The notes below the pieces were generated by a model, which saw only the letters and a list, made by a program, of their open reading frames with translations, did no database searches and was not told the origin of the DNA. Below, one piece after another: positions 41,666-51,108 of a stretch of 64,000 nt of DNA (its first letter is position 1; each line of letters opens with the position of its first letter). A program made the position numbers and the translations under genes. Where the stretch lies: positions 248,001-312,000 of the forward strand of contig NZ_FQXA01000004.1 in NCBI RefSeq assembly GCF_900129835.1. The letters are read 5' to 3'. The DNA is from Stutzerimonas xanthomarina DSM 18231. GTDB taxonomy: Bacteria > Pseudomonadota > Gammaproteobacteria > Pseudomonadales > Pseudomonadaceae.

Positions 41666-42409
41666 ATGAAAAATGAATTCAATGAACGCCTGGCCGTCGT
41701 TACCGGTGCCAGTTCCGGGATCGGGCTGGCGCTGTGCACTGCATTGCTGCAGCGCGGCGCGCGCGTGTTGGCGATGTCGCGTAGTCTGGGCGGTTTGGCA
41801 CAGCTGGTCGAAATCTACCCGGAGCACCTGCACTGGATCGCTGGCGATGTGACCTCAGCCGATGACCTGCAGCTGCTGGCGCGTCGAGCCGCGGAGCTGG
41901 GCCCGGTGGACTATCTGGTGCCGAACGCCGGCATCGCTGAGCTGGGTGACAGTCTTGACGTGGCCTGCTTCGATCGCCAATGGACCGTAAACGGAGCCGG
42001 CGCGCTGAATACGCTTGGGGTGCTGCGCGGCGAACTGGCCAAGCCGGCGTCGGTGGTGTTCGTCGGCACCTTCCTCACGCGCAGTACCTTTCCGGGGCTG
42101 GCTGCCTATATCGCCAGCAAAGCCGCACTGGTCGCCCATGCTCGCACCCTGGCGGTGGAGTTTGCACCGTTGAACCTGCGCATCAATGTGGTCTCGCCAG
42201 GGCCGACCGCTACCGCGATCTGGGGTACGCTGGGGCTGGCCAATGAACAGCTGGAGCAGGTAGCCGAAGGTGTCACCCAGCGTTTGCTGCCCGGACATTT
42301 TCTTGAGTCCGCCGCGGTGGCCAACGTCATCCTGTTCCAGCTCTCGCAGGGAGCACGTGGCGTATACGGCCAGGATTGGGTGGTCGACAACGGTTACACG
42401 CTTACTTAA
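41666..42409 (+). CDS. Short-chain dehydrogenase/reductase
   Basis: A 247-residue classical SDR. The nucleotide motif is VTGASSGIG (from residue 12); PNAG replaces the usual NNAG, and the active-site pair is Tyr148 and Lys152 in [14 protein letters not shown]. By spacing, the catalytic Ser appears to be Thr135. Three ATG codons in a row occur at 41660-41668; the third has the best spacing to GGAGA. It sits between nnrS and a chemoreceptor in the denitrification island; no denitrification function is known for it. Confidence 0.85.
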   Translation: MKNEFNERLAVVTGASSGIGLALCTALLQRGARVLAMSRSLGGLAQLVEIYPEHLHWIAGDVTSADDLQLLARRAAELGPVDYLVPNAGIAELGDSLDVACFDRQWTVNGAGALNTLGVLRGELAKPASVVFVGTFLTRSTFPGLAAYIASKAALVAHARTLAVEFAPLNLRINVVSPGPTATAIWGTLGLANEQLEQVAEGVTQRLLPGHFLESAAVANVILFQLSQGARGVYGQDWVVDNGYTLT

Positions 42410-42429
42410 CTGAACCCGCGAGGCAGACC

Positions 42430-43551
42430 ATGTTTTTCAGATGGAAACGAGCCGCCCTTGAGCTGCAGCAGGAGCGTGATCAGTTGCAGCGAACCTGCGC
42501 GGAGCAAGCCGCGCGTATCGCTGTGCTGGAGGCGCAGGCAGCCGCGGCCAGCGCCGCCGGCGCCAACGGACAACGTCAGCTGGACTATTACCGAGGCGTT
42601 GCCGGCAATCTGGTGCGCTTCAGCCATTCGGTCGGGCATCTAGGCGACTCGTTCGAATACCTCACCGGCCAGCTCGGCGAAAACCGCACACAGGCCGAGC
42701 AGGTCGCCAACGCAGCGCTGAGCAACCAGCAGCATTTCGGCGAGCTGCAGAGCAAGGCGGTCGATATGGAAAGCGGGCTTAATCAGGCTTCGCAGCAGGT
42801 CGACGCCCTTGCCGCCCACTCGCAACAGATCAACGGCATCGTCGATCTCATCAGCGGCATCGCCAGCCAGACAAACCTGCTCGCCCTCAATGCCGCCATC
42901 GAAGCGGCGCGGGCTGGTGACGCAGGTCGCGGTTTCGCCGTGGTCGCAGGGGAAATCCGCACGCTTGCGGAAAAGACCGCACTGGCCACTGCCGACATCG
43001 TCAAGAAAATCTCCGAAGTGCAGACCGAGATCGCCAGTGTTCACGCTTATATCCAGGTTCAAGGCAGTCTGGCGCAGGGGTTCAGCCATACCACCGAACT
43101 GGCCATGGCGGCCATGCAGCACCTGCACAAGTTGTCGGGCGACATGCGTCACGGCATCGAGCGTTCCTCGTTCCGTGCCGGAATTGAACTGGCCAACCTC
43201 GATGAGCTGTCGCTGAAGTTCGTCGTCTACAACCAGGTGCTTGGCTCGGACAGCCAGAATGCGGCGGTTCTGCCCAGCGAGCGTGAGTGTCGCTTCGGTC
43301 GCTGGTACTACGGGGAGGCCAATCGCGGCATGCACCGGCTGGAGCATTTTCAGCAGATCGAGCGTCCGCATACGGCCGTGCATGATCAGGGGCAGCAGGC
43401 CATCGAGGCGTTTCGCCGACAGGCGCTGGAAGACGCGCTTGCCCATATGAGCGAGATGGAAGAGGCGAATCTTGAAGTGATGCGCATCGTGGCGGCGTTA
43501 ATCGGCGAGCATGAGAAAGAGGCGAAATTTACCGTTAGCGAAGCATGCTAG
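42430..43551 (+). CDS. Soluble chemoreceptor with C-terminal CZB domain
   Basis: A 373-residue protein with no membrane segment: an N-terminal coiled coil ([12 protein letters not shown]), a methyl-accepting signalling hairpin with the tip [20 protein letters not shown] (residues 147-166), and a C-terminal zinc-binding CZB domain (about 248-360). In the CZB core Cys287 (ECRFGRW) and His314/His318 (PHTAVH) are present, but the first zinc His seems replaced by Glu259 ([13 protein letters not shown]). CZB receptors are linked to zinc, oxidant or energy-state sensing. It lies 20 bases after the SDR gene and is probably cotranscribed with it. Confidence 0.88.
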   Translation: MFFRWKRAALELQQERDQLQRTCAEQAARIAVLEAQAAAASAAGANGQRQLDYYRGVAGNLVRFSHSVGHLGDSFEYLTGQLGENRTQAEQVANAALSNQQHFGELQSKAVDMESGLNQASQQVDALAAHSQQINGIVDLISGIASQTNLLALNAAIEAARAGDAGRGFAVVAGEIRTLAEKTALATADIVKKISEVQTEIASVHAYIQVQGSLAQGFSHTTELAMAAMQHLHKLSGDMRHGIERSSFRAGIELANLDELSLKFVVYNQVLGSDSQNAAVLPSERECRFGRWYYGEANRGMHRLEHFQQIERPHTAVHDQGQQAIEAFRRQALEDALAHMSEMEEANLEVMRIVAALIGEHEKEAKFTVSEAC

Positions 43552-43839
43552 CACTGTTCAGTAAGCCGTTTTTCTCTGGTTATACCGTCAAAGTGAGCCG
43601 CGTTAGCCTGTGTGCTATGGGTGACACAGGCTCATCCGCCGTCTTGCTAGCAAAAATACTGCAGCAAAGCATCAATACTATTCATTAGCGTTGAGCCCCG
43701 GGCGCGCCGACAATGTGCGCCCGATTCGATCTGGGTCTCTATTTGAGGCCTTAGACCTCCTCTGATCGGCTGACACCGCCCGCCATGTCCAAACGCTTGG
43801 ATGTGGGCGGGGCCGACCGACTCAACGCAAGCAGGAACC

Positions 43840-44979
43840 ATGCAGGAACGCCTTTTAGAGTGGTGTCGATCCTTTGCGCCCACGCCTTTTTCAGCGCGTC
43901 CCGTTGAGTGGTTGCGCGCCGCAACGGGCATTGGCCTGGCTTTGCTGCTGGTCATTCCGCTCAGCGCCTGGGTCTTCGGAATGTCTGTCGCTCTGCCGCT
44001 GGCCGCGCCGGCGGCTGCGTCCGCAGTGCTGCTGTTCGTGGCCCCGTCGAGCCCCTTTGCCCAGCCATGGTCGGTGATCGTCGGCAGCCTTTTGGCAACT
44101 GCCATCGGTATCGCGATGGGTGCCAGCCCATTGTCTATGGCGCTAGCGGCCGGCCTGGCCGGCGCGCTGGCGATCATCTGCCTGTTCGGCTTGCGCTGTC
44201 TGCATCCGCCGGGTGCAGCGCTGGCACTGGTGGCGGTTGTTGGTGGTCCGGAGCTGCATGTGTACGGATTCCAGCTGCTCTACCCGGTGGCATTCAACTC
44301 GTTGCTGCTGGTGACGGTTGCGCTGATCTACAACAACCTCAGTGGTCACCCCTATCCGAAACCGCGCCTGCCCAAGGGTAACCTTCATCACACCCAGGAC
44401 CCCTTGCCCAGCGAGCGCATGAGCTTCAGCGAAGACGACGTCGAGCGGGCCCTGGTGGATTTCGGCGAGTACGTGGACATCACGCGCGATGACCTCGCTC
44501 AACTGATCAAGCAGACTGAGAAGCACGCATTGCGGCGCAGCATGGGCGAAATCACTGCGGCCGACATCATGTCCCGCGACCTCTACTGGAGCACGCCGGA
44601 TTGCACCATCCAGCGCGCCTGGCAGAGCTTGCGCGAGCACCGTCTGCATTCCTTGCCGGTACTGCAGCCAGACAGCCACGAGCTGGTCGGCATCGTGACC
44701 CTGGTCGATCTGCTCAAGCACTTTCGGCCGGCGTCGGCGCGGATTAATTTCGGCCAGCTGAAATTCCTGCGCGGCGTCCATCTGCGCACGATCATGAGCA
44801 CGCCGGTCGTCTCGGTGACCGAAGACACCCACATGGTCGACCTGGTATTCATGCTCTCCGATCGCGGCCTGCATTGCCTTCCCGTGGTGGACGACCAGCA
44901 GCGCCTGGTGGGCATGATCACCCAGACCGATCTGATCGCCGCGCTTTATCGGAACTGGTTGAAGCACTTACCCGACTGA
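43840..44979 (+). CDS. HPP family membrane protein with paired CBS domains
   Basis: A 379-residue protein. The N-terminal HPP domain (about 1-170) has four to five membrane helices and the signature LRCLHPPGAALALV; a linker leads to two CBS domains (ITAADIMSRDLYWSTP and LRTIMSTPVVSVTED onward, to the C-terminus), which usually bind adenine nucleotides. HPP proteins in cyanobacteria and plastids have been reported as nitrite transporters. Its place among denitrification genes makes nitrite or a related anion a reasonable substrate (inference). GCAGGAA precedes the ATG. Confidence 0.88.
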   Translation: MQERLLEWCRSFAPTPFSARPVEWLRAATGIGLALLLVIPLSAWVFGMSVALPLAAPAAASAVLLFVAPSSPFAQPWSVIVGSLLATAIGIAMGASPLSMALAAGLAGALAIICLFGLRCLHPPGAALALVAVVGGPELHVYGFQLLYPVAFNSLLLVTVALIYNNLSGHPYPKPRLPKGNLHHTQDPLPSERMSFSEDDVERALVDFGEYVDITRDDLAQLIKQTEKHALRRSMGEITAADIMSRDLYWSTPDCTIQRAWQSLREHRLHSLPVLQPDSHELVGIVTLVDLLKHFRPASARINFGQLKFLRGVHLRTIMSTPVVSVTEDTHMVDLVFMLSDRGLHCLPVVDDQQRLVGMITQTDLIAALYRNWLKHLPD

Positions 44980-44983
44980 AGCG

Positions 44984-45340
44984 CTGCACATCGTCGCGCC
45001 AGCCGGCGCCTCGGCGTTGATCCTCTTCAGTGCTGCGTCGAGTCCCTTCGCCCAACCCCGGTCGGTGCTCGGTGGCAACCTCATTGCCGTGACCATCGGC
45101 ATCGCCCTGGGTGCGAGCGCCTGCCGCCCGTTGCGGCGGCGGTGCTGGCGGTGTGCTTGGCTATCGCCTGTCTGTTCCTGCTGCGCTACATGCATCCGCC
45201 GAGCGGTGCGCTGGTGATGGTCGCTGCTATCGGTGGGCCAGGGATTAGCGAATTGGGGTATGGCCTGCTGCTCCCGGTGGCCTGCAACTCGCTGCTGCCG
45301 ATCGCCGCTGCGCTGGTTTACAACAACCGTGGTTGTCCCA
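44984..45340 (+). pseudogene. Decayed second HPP family gene
   Basis: Directly behind the intact HPP gene, translated segments match its HPP domain but not in one frame. The first frame gives VAPAGASALILFSAASSPFA and on to IGIALGASA. A one-base shift near 45120 is then needed to continue as LPPVAAAVLAVCLAIACLF, then YMHPPSGALVMVAAIGGPG and ending LIAAALVYNN-like (PIAAALVYNN). The first helix and any CBS domains are missing. No start codon or ribosome site is evident. This looks like a truncated, frameshifted paralogue that converges on the LysR gene. Confidence 0.8.
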
Positions 45341-45363
45341 ACGTCTTGCTAGCTTCGTCTGGC

Positions 45364-46224
45364 TCAGATCTCGTAGTTCCAGCGCGACCAGTCGTAGTCG
45401 TCTTGGGCCACTTCGCGTAGCAGTTCGAGCGCTTTGAACAGAGCCGGGGACTGTGCCGCACGTGAATAGACCAGATAGATTGGGTAGCTGAATTCCGGCG
45501 CACGCTCGACGCGCATGAGCAAGCCTTCATCCAGATAACGCTGCACTACCCGCGTGCGGAAGTAGCCACGGCCACCGCATTGCACCAGATATTGCAGTGC
45601 CAGCGGGCCCAGGCTGAACGACAACGCGGCGCGCATGTGCGCCGGCAGGGAAAGATCGTGCTGCTGCCGAAACGCGGGGCCCCAGTCGACATAGAGATAG
45701 GGGTCCGGATTGGTCGCATGCACCACCTGGATGAGCTTTTCCTCGAGCAGTTGCTCTACCTGCAGTCCCGGCCAGTACTCGGGTTGGTGCACCAGTGCCG
45801 CATCCAGCGCACCCAGGTCGAGTTGCTTTTGCAGCTCATCGTCGCTGGCCACCTCGTTGCGTAGCGCGTGATCAGGCATCGCCTGGCGTAGCCGCTGGAC
45901 CCAGGCGAGCATCAGTGGATTGCACAGGCTCACCTCGGCGCCGAGCGACAGCACCTTGTCGTAACCACGCGGCAGCGGCAGATCGCGCCGGGCTGTCTCC
46001 CACGTCTGCACCAGCTGCGTGGCGTAGGCGACGAAGCGCTCGCCGTCAGTGGTCAGCCGTGCGCCAGCACGGTTGCGCACGAAGAGCCGGCAGCTGAGTT
46101 GCGTTTCCAGGCTGCGAATCCGGGCGGTCACGGCTGTTTGGGTGATATGCAGTCGCTCGGCGGTGGCGATGAAGCTGCCGCTGCGAATGATCTCGAGAAA
46201 GGTGCGGGCGAGATCGATGTCCAT
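45364..46224 (-). CDS. LysR family transcriptional regulator
   Basis: A 286-residue regulator with an N-terminal winged helix (MDIDLARTFLEIIRSGSFIA, then AERLHITQTAVTARIRSLE) and a periplasmic-binding-protein-like effector domain. It points away from the nir genes and toward the HPP genes. A possible target is the HPP/SDR/chemoreceptor block or a distant gene; no matching T-N11-A site was singled out. The effector is unknown. The 235-base gap behind it up to nirN holds only a palindromic repeat (46403-46420). Confidence 0.9.
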   Translation of the reverse strand: MDIDLARTFLEIIRSGSFIATAERLHITQTAVTARIRSLETQLSCRLFVRNRAGARLTTDGERFVAYATQLVQTWETARRDLPLPRGYDKVLSLGAEVSLCNPLMLAWVQRLRQAMPDHALRNEVASDDELQKQLDLGALDAALVHQPEYWPGLQVEQLLEEKLIQVVHATNPDPYLYVDWGPAFRQQHDLSLPAHMRAALSFSLGPLALQYLVQCGGRGYFRTRVVQRYLDEGLLMRVERAPEFSYPIYLVYSRAAQSPALFKALELLREVAQDDYDWSRWNYEI

Positions 46225-46402
46225 GGCAATAGACCACTCATATCAAAGGGGGTGATATGAAAGCAGGTTGGAATCAATGTTGAAAGCGAATCAGCTGTGC
46301 GATAGCCCCGGCGCTGACAGTCGCGGGGGGCTTAAGCTCGCCGCTTCCGTTCGGATGTTCATACAAGCGCTTGTCAGCGCCTGGTGTCCCGAGCTGTGTT
46401 GT

Positions 46403-46420
46403 GGTGGGCTGAAGCCTACC
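46403..46420. repeat. GGTGGGC-type palindromic repeat after nirN
   Basis: GGTGGGCTGAAGCCTACC with CCTCCG attached is a slightly decayed copy of the element seen at 5.2, 8.2 and 17.5 kb. It lies about 40 bases beyond the nirN stop. Confidence 0.6.
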
Positions 46421-46459
46421 CTCCGAGGCTGCCGATGGCCGGCAGCTCGGAGGACGTGG

Positions 46460-47953
46460 TCAGTGTGAGGTGCCTTCGGCAAACTCGATCTTGTTGCCGA
46501 CGTTGTACTTGCCGGATGGCTTGTTCATCGGGATGCGTTTGACCTCCTCCAGGGTGCTGGCGTCGTAGACGATCAGCGCGCCATCGGTGTCCCAGACGCT
46601 GAGCAGCGCGTAACGACCGTCGTTGGTGAACTCGACGTGTGCAGCGTTCTTGCCCGGCATCGGGCGCAGCGTGTGGGCGACCTCCAGGGTCTGCTTGTCG
46701 ATCAGATGCACCGCCTCGTTGTTGGGGCCGAAGAACACGTCGGTCCAGGCATAGGGCGAGTTCAGGTGACTGCGCATGAAGAACCCCGGCCCTTCGGTGG
46801 GGATTTCCTTGATCAGTTTCCAGCTCTGCAGATCGAGTACGGAAATCAACCCCTTGCTCACGTTGGGGGTGGCGAATACCCAATCACCGTTGCGTTTCCA
46901 GTAGATGCCGGAGCCCAGGTGCGGCATGCCCGGCAACGGAATGTCGGTGACCGCCTTGCCGGTGTCCAGATCGATGACCTGCCCACCGAGCGCCTTGCGC
47001 GAGGTGGCCAGGAGATAACGGTAATCCGGGGTGAAGGAAAAGTCGTCGAGGAAGTCAGCGGCTTCGATGCGACGTGGCTGGAAGTCCGGCTCGCCGGCGT
47101 AGGACAGTTCCCAGGCTTCCTTCACATCCTTCAGTGCCACCACGAAACTGTCACGCGGCGGGGCCGTGTAAACGGCACTGACCCGCGATTGGCTGCCGTC
47201 TGCACCCAGGGTCGGGATGTGTTTGACCAACGACAGGTCGCGTGCATCCAGCAAGACCAGATTACCCGGCAGGTAATTGCCCACCAGTACCCAGCGACCG
47301 TCGTTGCTGACGGCCAGGTTGCGGGTGTTCAGCCCGGCGCGGACCTCGGCAATCATGGTCAGGTTGTGCAGGTCGTAGACACTGATCCAGCCATCACGCG
47401 AGGCGAAATAGACGAAGCGGCCATCCGGGGAAAATTTCGGCCCGCCATGCAGGGCGAAATGCGAGGGAAAGTTGGCCAGCTCCTCGAAGCGATCCCCGTC
47501 CAGCACGCGCACATGATGGTTGCCGGCCTCGACCACGACGAACAAGTTGAGCGGATCGGCGCCGTGCTGTGGTGTGCTCGGCAGCGCGTCGACGTCAGTA
47601 AGAATGCGGTGGCTGGCGCGGATGTCGGCATCGCTCCAGGTTGGTGGTCTGACGGCCGGCTGGTACAGATAGCTGACCAGCCCGTCGATCTGGGCGCTGC
47701 TCAGGCGGTCGCCGAAAGCCGCCATCTGGCTGGCCGGACGACCGTTGTGAATCACCGCGCGCGCCTCATCCGGTTTGATTCGGCTGAGGCTCTCGGGTAG
47801 CAATGCAGGCCCGGCGCCACCGAGACGGTTAACCCCGTGGCAGCTTTGACAATGTTGTTCGTAGAGTGCACCGGCTTGCTCCAGCGACACGGCGTCGGGT
47901 GCGGCCTGAACGGCACCGCAGAGCAATAGCAGAGCAAAAGGGCTCAGACGCAT
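46460..47953 (-). CDS. nirN: NirN, dihydro-heme d1 dehydrogenase
   Basis: A 497-residue periplasmic relative of nitrite reductase. A signal peptide ends at VQA, the heme c site is CQSCH (Cys35, Cys38, His39), and the rest is a d1-type eight-bladed propeller. It performs the last oxidation in heme d1 synthesis before insertion into NirS. The start overlaps the nirE end by ten bases, with GGAGG in front. It is the last gene of nirJEN. Confidence 0.95.
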   Translation of the reverse strand: MRLSPFALLLLCGAVQAAPDAVSLEQAGALYEQHCQSCHGVNRLGGAGPALLPESLSRIKPDEARAVIHNGRPASQMAAFGDRLSSAQIDGLVSYLYQPAVRPPTWSDADIRASHRILTDVDALPSTPQHGADPLNLFVVVEAGNHHVRVLDGDRFEELANFPSHFALHGGPKFSPDGRFVYFASRDGWISVYDLHNLTMIAEVRAGLNTRNLAVSNDGRWVLVGNYLPGNLVLLDARDLSLVKHIPTLGADGSQSRVSAVYTAPPRDSFVVALKDVKEAWELSYAGEPDFQPRRIEAADFLDDFSFTPDYRYLLATSRKALGGQVIDLDTGKAVTDIPLPGMPHLGSGIYWKRNGDWVFATPNVSKGLISVLDLQSWKLIKEIPTEGPGFFMRSHLNSPYAWTDVFFGPNNEAVHLIDKQTLEVAHTLRPMPGKNAAHVEFTNDGRYALLSVWDTDGALIVYDASTLEEVKRIPMNKPSGKYNVGNKIEFAEGTSH

Positions 47954-48789
47954 AGGGCCTCCGTGACGGCTGGCTGCGGCTGTGACTCCGCACAGAGGCG
48001 GGCGGGAAATTCCAGCTGGGTGCCGGCGAAGAGCCCCACCACTTGGCCGATCACCGTGAGCGTCGGGGGCTTCAACTGCTGTTGCTGCGCCATCGTCGGC
48101 AGTTGTTTCAGGGTACAGCGCACCACTTGCTGATCCGGCCGGGTGCCGTTGCCGATCAGCGCGGCGGGGGTGTCGACTGGCAGGCCAGCGGCAATCAGGT
48201 TGCGCGAGATTTCACCGAGGCTGGCCAGGCCCATGTAGAACACCAGGGTCTGCTTGCCCTCGACCAGGCTGCTCCAGGGCAGCTGCAGCGCACCGTCTTC
48301 CTGCAAGTGGCCGGTGATGAACTGGCAGGAGTGCGCCAGATCGCGGTGGGTCAGCGGAATCCCGGCATAGGCGCTGCAGCCAGCAGCGGCGGTTACACCC
48401 GGAACCACCTGGCCATTAATGCCGTGGGCGAGCAGGTATTCGAGTTCTTCCGCGCCGCGGCCGAAGATGAACGGATCGCCGCCCTTGAGGCGTACCACGC
48501 GCAGGTTCTGCTGCGCCAGGTCCACCAGTAGCTGGTTGATCTGCGGCTGCGGCAGGCTGTGGTAGCCGCTGGTCTTGCCGACGTAGTGACGGGCGCAGCG
48601 GGCGGGCAAAAGCTTCATCAGCTCGTCGCTGACCAGGCGGTCGTAGACCACCGCGTCGGCCTGCTGCAACAGGCTCCACGCCCGCAGCGTGAGCAGCCCG
48701 GGGTCGCCTGGGCCGGCGCCGATCAAGGCAACTTCACCTGGGGCTAGCGTGGCGCCGAGCGAAGCGGGAAGGGTGATTGGCTGATCCAT
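47944..48789 (-). CDS. nirE: NirE, uroporphyrinogen III methyltransferase
   Basis: A 281-residue SUMT making precorrin-2, the first dedicated step toward heme d1. The SAM-binding motif is [18 protein letters not shown], and [18 protein letters not shown] is the second family signature. AGGAG precedes 48789, favouring this start over the open frame to 48810. It lies between nirJ and nirN on the same strand. Confidence 0.94.
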   Translation of the reverse strand: MDQPITLPASLGATLAPGEVALIGAGPGDPGLLTLRAWSLLQQADAVVYDRLVSDELMKLLPARCARHYVGKTSGYHSLPQPQINQLLVDLAQQNLRVVRLKGGDPFIFGRGAEELEYLLAHGINGQVVPGVTAAAGCSAYAGIPLTHRDLAHSCQFITGHLQEDGALQLPWSSLVEGKQTLVFYMGLASLGEISRNLIAAGLPVDTPAALIGNGTRPDQQVVRCTLKQLPTMAQQQQLKPPTLTVIGQVVGLFAGTQLEFPARLCAESQPQPAVTEALCV

Positions 48790-48854
48790 GCGAACTCCTG
48801 AAAATCTCATCAGACGGCGTTAGGTCTCGGGCGGCCTCGGGGCCGCGCTCGGTA

Positions 48855-50036
48855 TCAAATAGAGAGACTGGGGATGTGCTGGGGTTGCGGCAGGCCGATT
48901 TCCTGATCGCTGAGGTAGCAGCCGGGGTCTTCGCCCCAGAGGTTGCCCTCGGCCCAGGCGCGGGTGCGCGTGTTGCCGTTGCAGATCGGCAGCCAGCGAC
49001 ATTCGGCACAACGACCGCCCACGGCGCGCGGGTGCTGACGCAGTTCCTTGAGCAGGGGTTCGGGCTGGTCCAGCCACAGTTCGCGAAACGACTGCCGGCG
49101 GACGTTACCGACCGTGTGCTGCCACCAGTAGGTGTCGGGGTGCACATCGCCGATGTTGTCGATATTGGCAATGCCGGCGCCCGATGCATTCCCGCCCCAG
49201 GCACGCAACATGCCTTCCAGACGCTCACGATGTTGCGGCAATCGGGCTTCCACCCACTGCAACAGGAGCACAGCATCGGCGTCGTTGTTGCCGCTGACGA
49301 AATCGGTCTCGCGGCCGTTCTGCACGTCGTCCCAGGCCTGCTCGAACAGCTGGTTCATGGCATCGCGGGTCATCTGGTGATGCGCGTCGGCCTTGCGGCT
49401 GCGCTTGCCGCGTCCGCTGTAGTTGAGGTGCGAGAGGTAGAATTTCTGTACATCGTGTTCGCGCATCAGCGTCAGCAGGGCCGGCAGCTGCGGGTAATTG
49501 TTCTGCGTCAGGGTGGTGCGCAGGCCGACGCGGATGCCGTGCCCGCGGCACAGGTCGATGGCGTGCATGGAGGCGGCGAAGCTGCCCTTGAGCTGGCGCC
49601 AGTCGTCGTGCACCGCTTCCAGGCCGTCGATGCTGATGCCCACATAATCGTATTTCGCCGCGGCGATCCGCTCGATGTTCTGCTCGTCGATCAGCGTGCC
49701 GTTGGTCGACAGCGCGACAAAGAAGCCACGCAGACGCGCGTACTCGGACAGTTCGAAGATGTCGTCGCGCAGCAGCGGCTCACCGCCGGAAAGGATCAGT
49801 ACGCGCACGCCGGCGTCGTGCAGGTCATCGATGACCTTCAGCGCTTCGCTCGTATCGAGTTCGTCGCGAAAGACACTGTCCGCAGAGGTGGCATAGCAAT
49901 GTTTGCAGGTCAGGTTGCAGCGCCGGAGCAGGTTCCAGATCACCACGGGCGGTCGGCTCGCACCTGAACTGCGCGCGCCCAGCACCGGCATGGCGGGCCG
50001 GGCGAGGGCACGCAGGTAATGGCTGATTCTCAACAT
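48855..50036 (-). CDS. nirJ: NirJ, radical SAM protein of heme d1 synthesis
   Basis: A 393-residue radical SAM enzyme. The cluster motif is CNLTCKHC (Cys40, Cys44, Cys47), SGGEPLLRDDIFEL is the SAM-binding loop, and a C-terminal SPASM-like region includes CAECRWLPICNGN. It removes the propionate side chains during heme d1 formation. AGGAGA sets the start at 50036; the open frame upstream to 50090 has no site. It opens nirJEN, 560 bases from nirH, so it probably has its own promoter. Confidence 0.94.
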   Translation of the reverse strand: MLRISHYLRALARPAMPVLGARSSGASRPPVVIWNLLRRCNLTCKHCYATSADSVFRDELDTSEALKVIDDLHDAGVRVLILSGGEPLLRDDIFELSEYARLRGFFVALSTNGTLIDEQNIERIAAAKYDYVGISIDGLEAVHDDWRQLKGSFAASMHAIDLCRGHGIRVGLRTTLTQNNYPQLPALLTLMREHDVQKFYLSHLNYSGRGKRSRKADAHHQMTRDAMNQLFEQAWDDVQNGRETDFVSGNNDADAVLLLQWVEARLPQHRERLEGMLRAWGGNASGAGIANIDNIGDVHPDTYWWQHTVGNVRRQSFRELWLDQPEPLLKELRQHPRAVGGRCAECRWLPICNGNTRTRAWAEGNLWGEDPGCYLSDQEIGLPQPQHIPSLSI

Positions 50037-50113
50037 GAGCGTTTCTCCTGCCGCATCACGCATGGTTGCGCGGTTTGTTAGGCGCAGCATCTCCGAGCGA
50101 CACGGGCCGATCC

Positions 50114-50127
50114 TTGACTGGAAACAA
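50114..50127 (-). promoter_or_regulatory. Weak Dnr/Anr-like box upstream of nirJ
   Basis: TTGACTGGAAACAA matches TTGAT-N4-ATCAA at eight of ten positions. A class II start would fall near 50079, 43 bases before the nirJ ATG, which is a sensible leader. The -10 region is poor, so this is a candidate only. Confidence 0.4.
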
Positions 50128-50234
50128 CAAAAGCCTTGGTCCTCGTAAGGACATGCACTCCTTGATCAAAAGCGCGCGCGATCTGGGCTTTGTCACAAAC
50201 GAAACGTCTGCTCGTGGACTGCGCCAGACGCGTT

Positions 50235-50537
50235 AGATCCGCCCCGATAATGTCGCGAACGCCCGCTTAGGAGGCATCTGGGCCGGGTTACAGGCTCCTT
50301 CGCAACGACTCCTGAGAACGCGCTGATGACCACCCCCGAATTCGTTGCGCTTACCTTCTCAACAACTTGTTCTGGAAGTAGGTCATCAGTTGGGGCGGAG
50401 CCCTGTGGATTGAAGGGGCGGACTGGTTCGCCTGGTACTGGAGTGCCGGGCAGATCCACCTGTACGCACTGGTAATGCAGAGATTCTTCACGCTTTTCTT
50501 CGTACTCGACCTGTTCAACCCCGAATGGCGGCTCTGA
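50235..50537 (+). pseudogene. Possible broken small membrane-protein gene between nirH and nirJ
   Basis: On the plus strand, one frame reads protein-like across a single TAG. It gives RCAYLLNNLFWK before the stop and VISWGGALWIEGADWFAWYW followed by SAGQIHLYALVMQRFFTLFF and VLDLFNPEWRL up to TGA at 50535-50537. The segment after the TAG is Trp/Phe-rich and hydrophobic and lacks a good start. The remnant may be a small membrane protein inactivated by a nonsense change, or chance. No family was recognised. Minus-strand frames here also exist but show no family features. A GGCGGGC-type repeat (50557-50574) follows. The left part of this 50037-50595 gap holds the nirJ leader. Confidence 0.35.
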
Positions 50538-50595
50538 CGATTCGGGCGATGCGTCGGGCGGGCTGAGGCCCACCCTGCGGATTTTTACGGCGGCG

Positions 50596-51108
50596 TTAGC
50601 GACGGCTGGCCACACGAAGACCGGTCTTCTTGAGAATGCGGCTGCTGACCAGCATGTCATCGGCGCTGCAGGCGTTGCCGAGCAATGCGCGGATCTGCGC
50701 GCGGTAGTCGTCAATCTCTTCGGCGCTGCGGCCGTGGACCATGGCGAACAGGTTGTAGTGCCAGCCCTCCTGGCGAGGGCGGCGATAGCAATGACTGACG
50801 AAGGTTTGCGCGCCGATCAGCGGGCCAAGGCGAGCAATTTCGGCATCGTCCACGTTCCAGACGGTCATCCCATTGTGGCGATAGCCCAGGCGGTAATGGT
50901 TGGGCACTGCGGCGATGCGGCGAATGGCGCCTTCGGACTGAAGCTGCTGTAGCAGGGTGAGGGTGTCGTCGACGCTGATTTCCAGCCGTTCGGCGAGCCA
51001 GCCCCAGGGGTCCTCGACCAGCGGCAACCCGCCCTCCGTGAGCGCTACCAGACGTTTGGCCAGCTCGGCCAACTGGGAGGGATCAAACCGCGAAATGCAG
51101 GCCGACAT
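50596..51108 (-). CDS. nirH: NirH, siroheme decarboxylase subunit
   Basis: A 170-residue member of the Lrp-like NirDLGH group, with a helix-turn-helix-like N-terminus (VEDPWGWLAERLEISVDDTL) and an AsnC-like domain containing HYNLFAMVHGRS. In P. aeruginosa-type bacteria the four separate proteins act together to decarboxylate siroheme to didecarboxysiroheme. The start at 51108 lies within the end of nirG, with AGGAGG ahead. Confidence 0.92.
   Translation of the reverse strand: MSACISRFDPSQLAELAKRLVALTEGGLPLVEDPWGWLAERLEISVDDTLTLLQQLQSEGAIRRIAAVPNHYRLGYRHNGMTVWNVDDAEIARLGPLIGAQTFVSHCYRRPRQEGWHYNLFAMVHGRSAEEIDDYRAQIRALLGNACSADDMLVSSRILKKTGLRVASRR

Noticed and set aside
50162..50171. TTGATCAAAA as an FNR-type half-site upstream of nirJ
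   Set aside because: It has a single half-site with no partner at the right spacing; the 50114 site fits the nirJ start better.
50193..50714. 173-codon minus-strand frame between nirH and nirJ
   Set aside because: It overlaps the real nirH in another frame, and no family was recognised; the plus-strand relic is at least as protein-like. Left unresolved rather than called as a gene.
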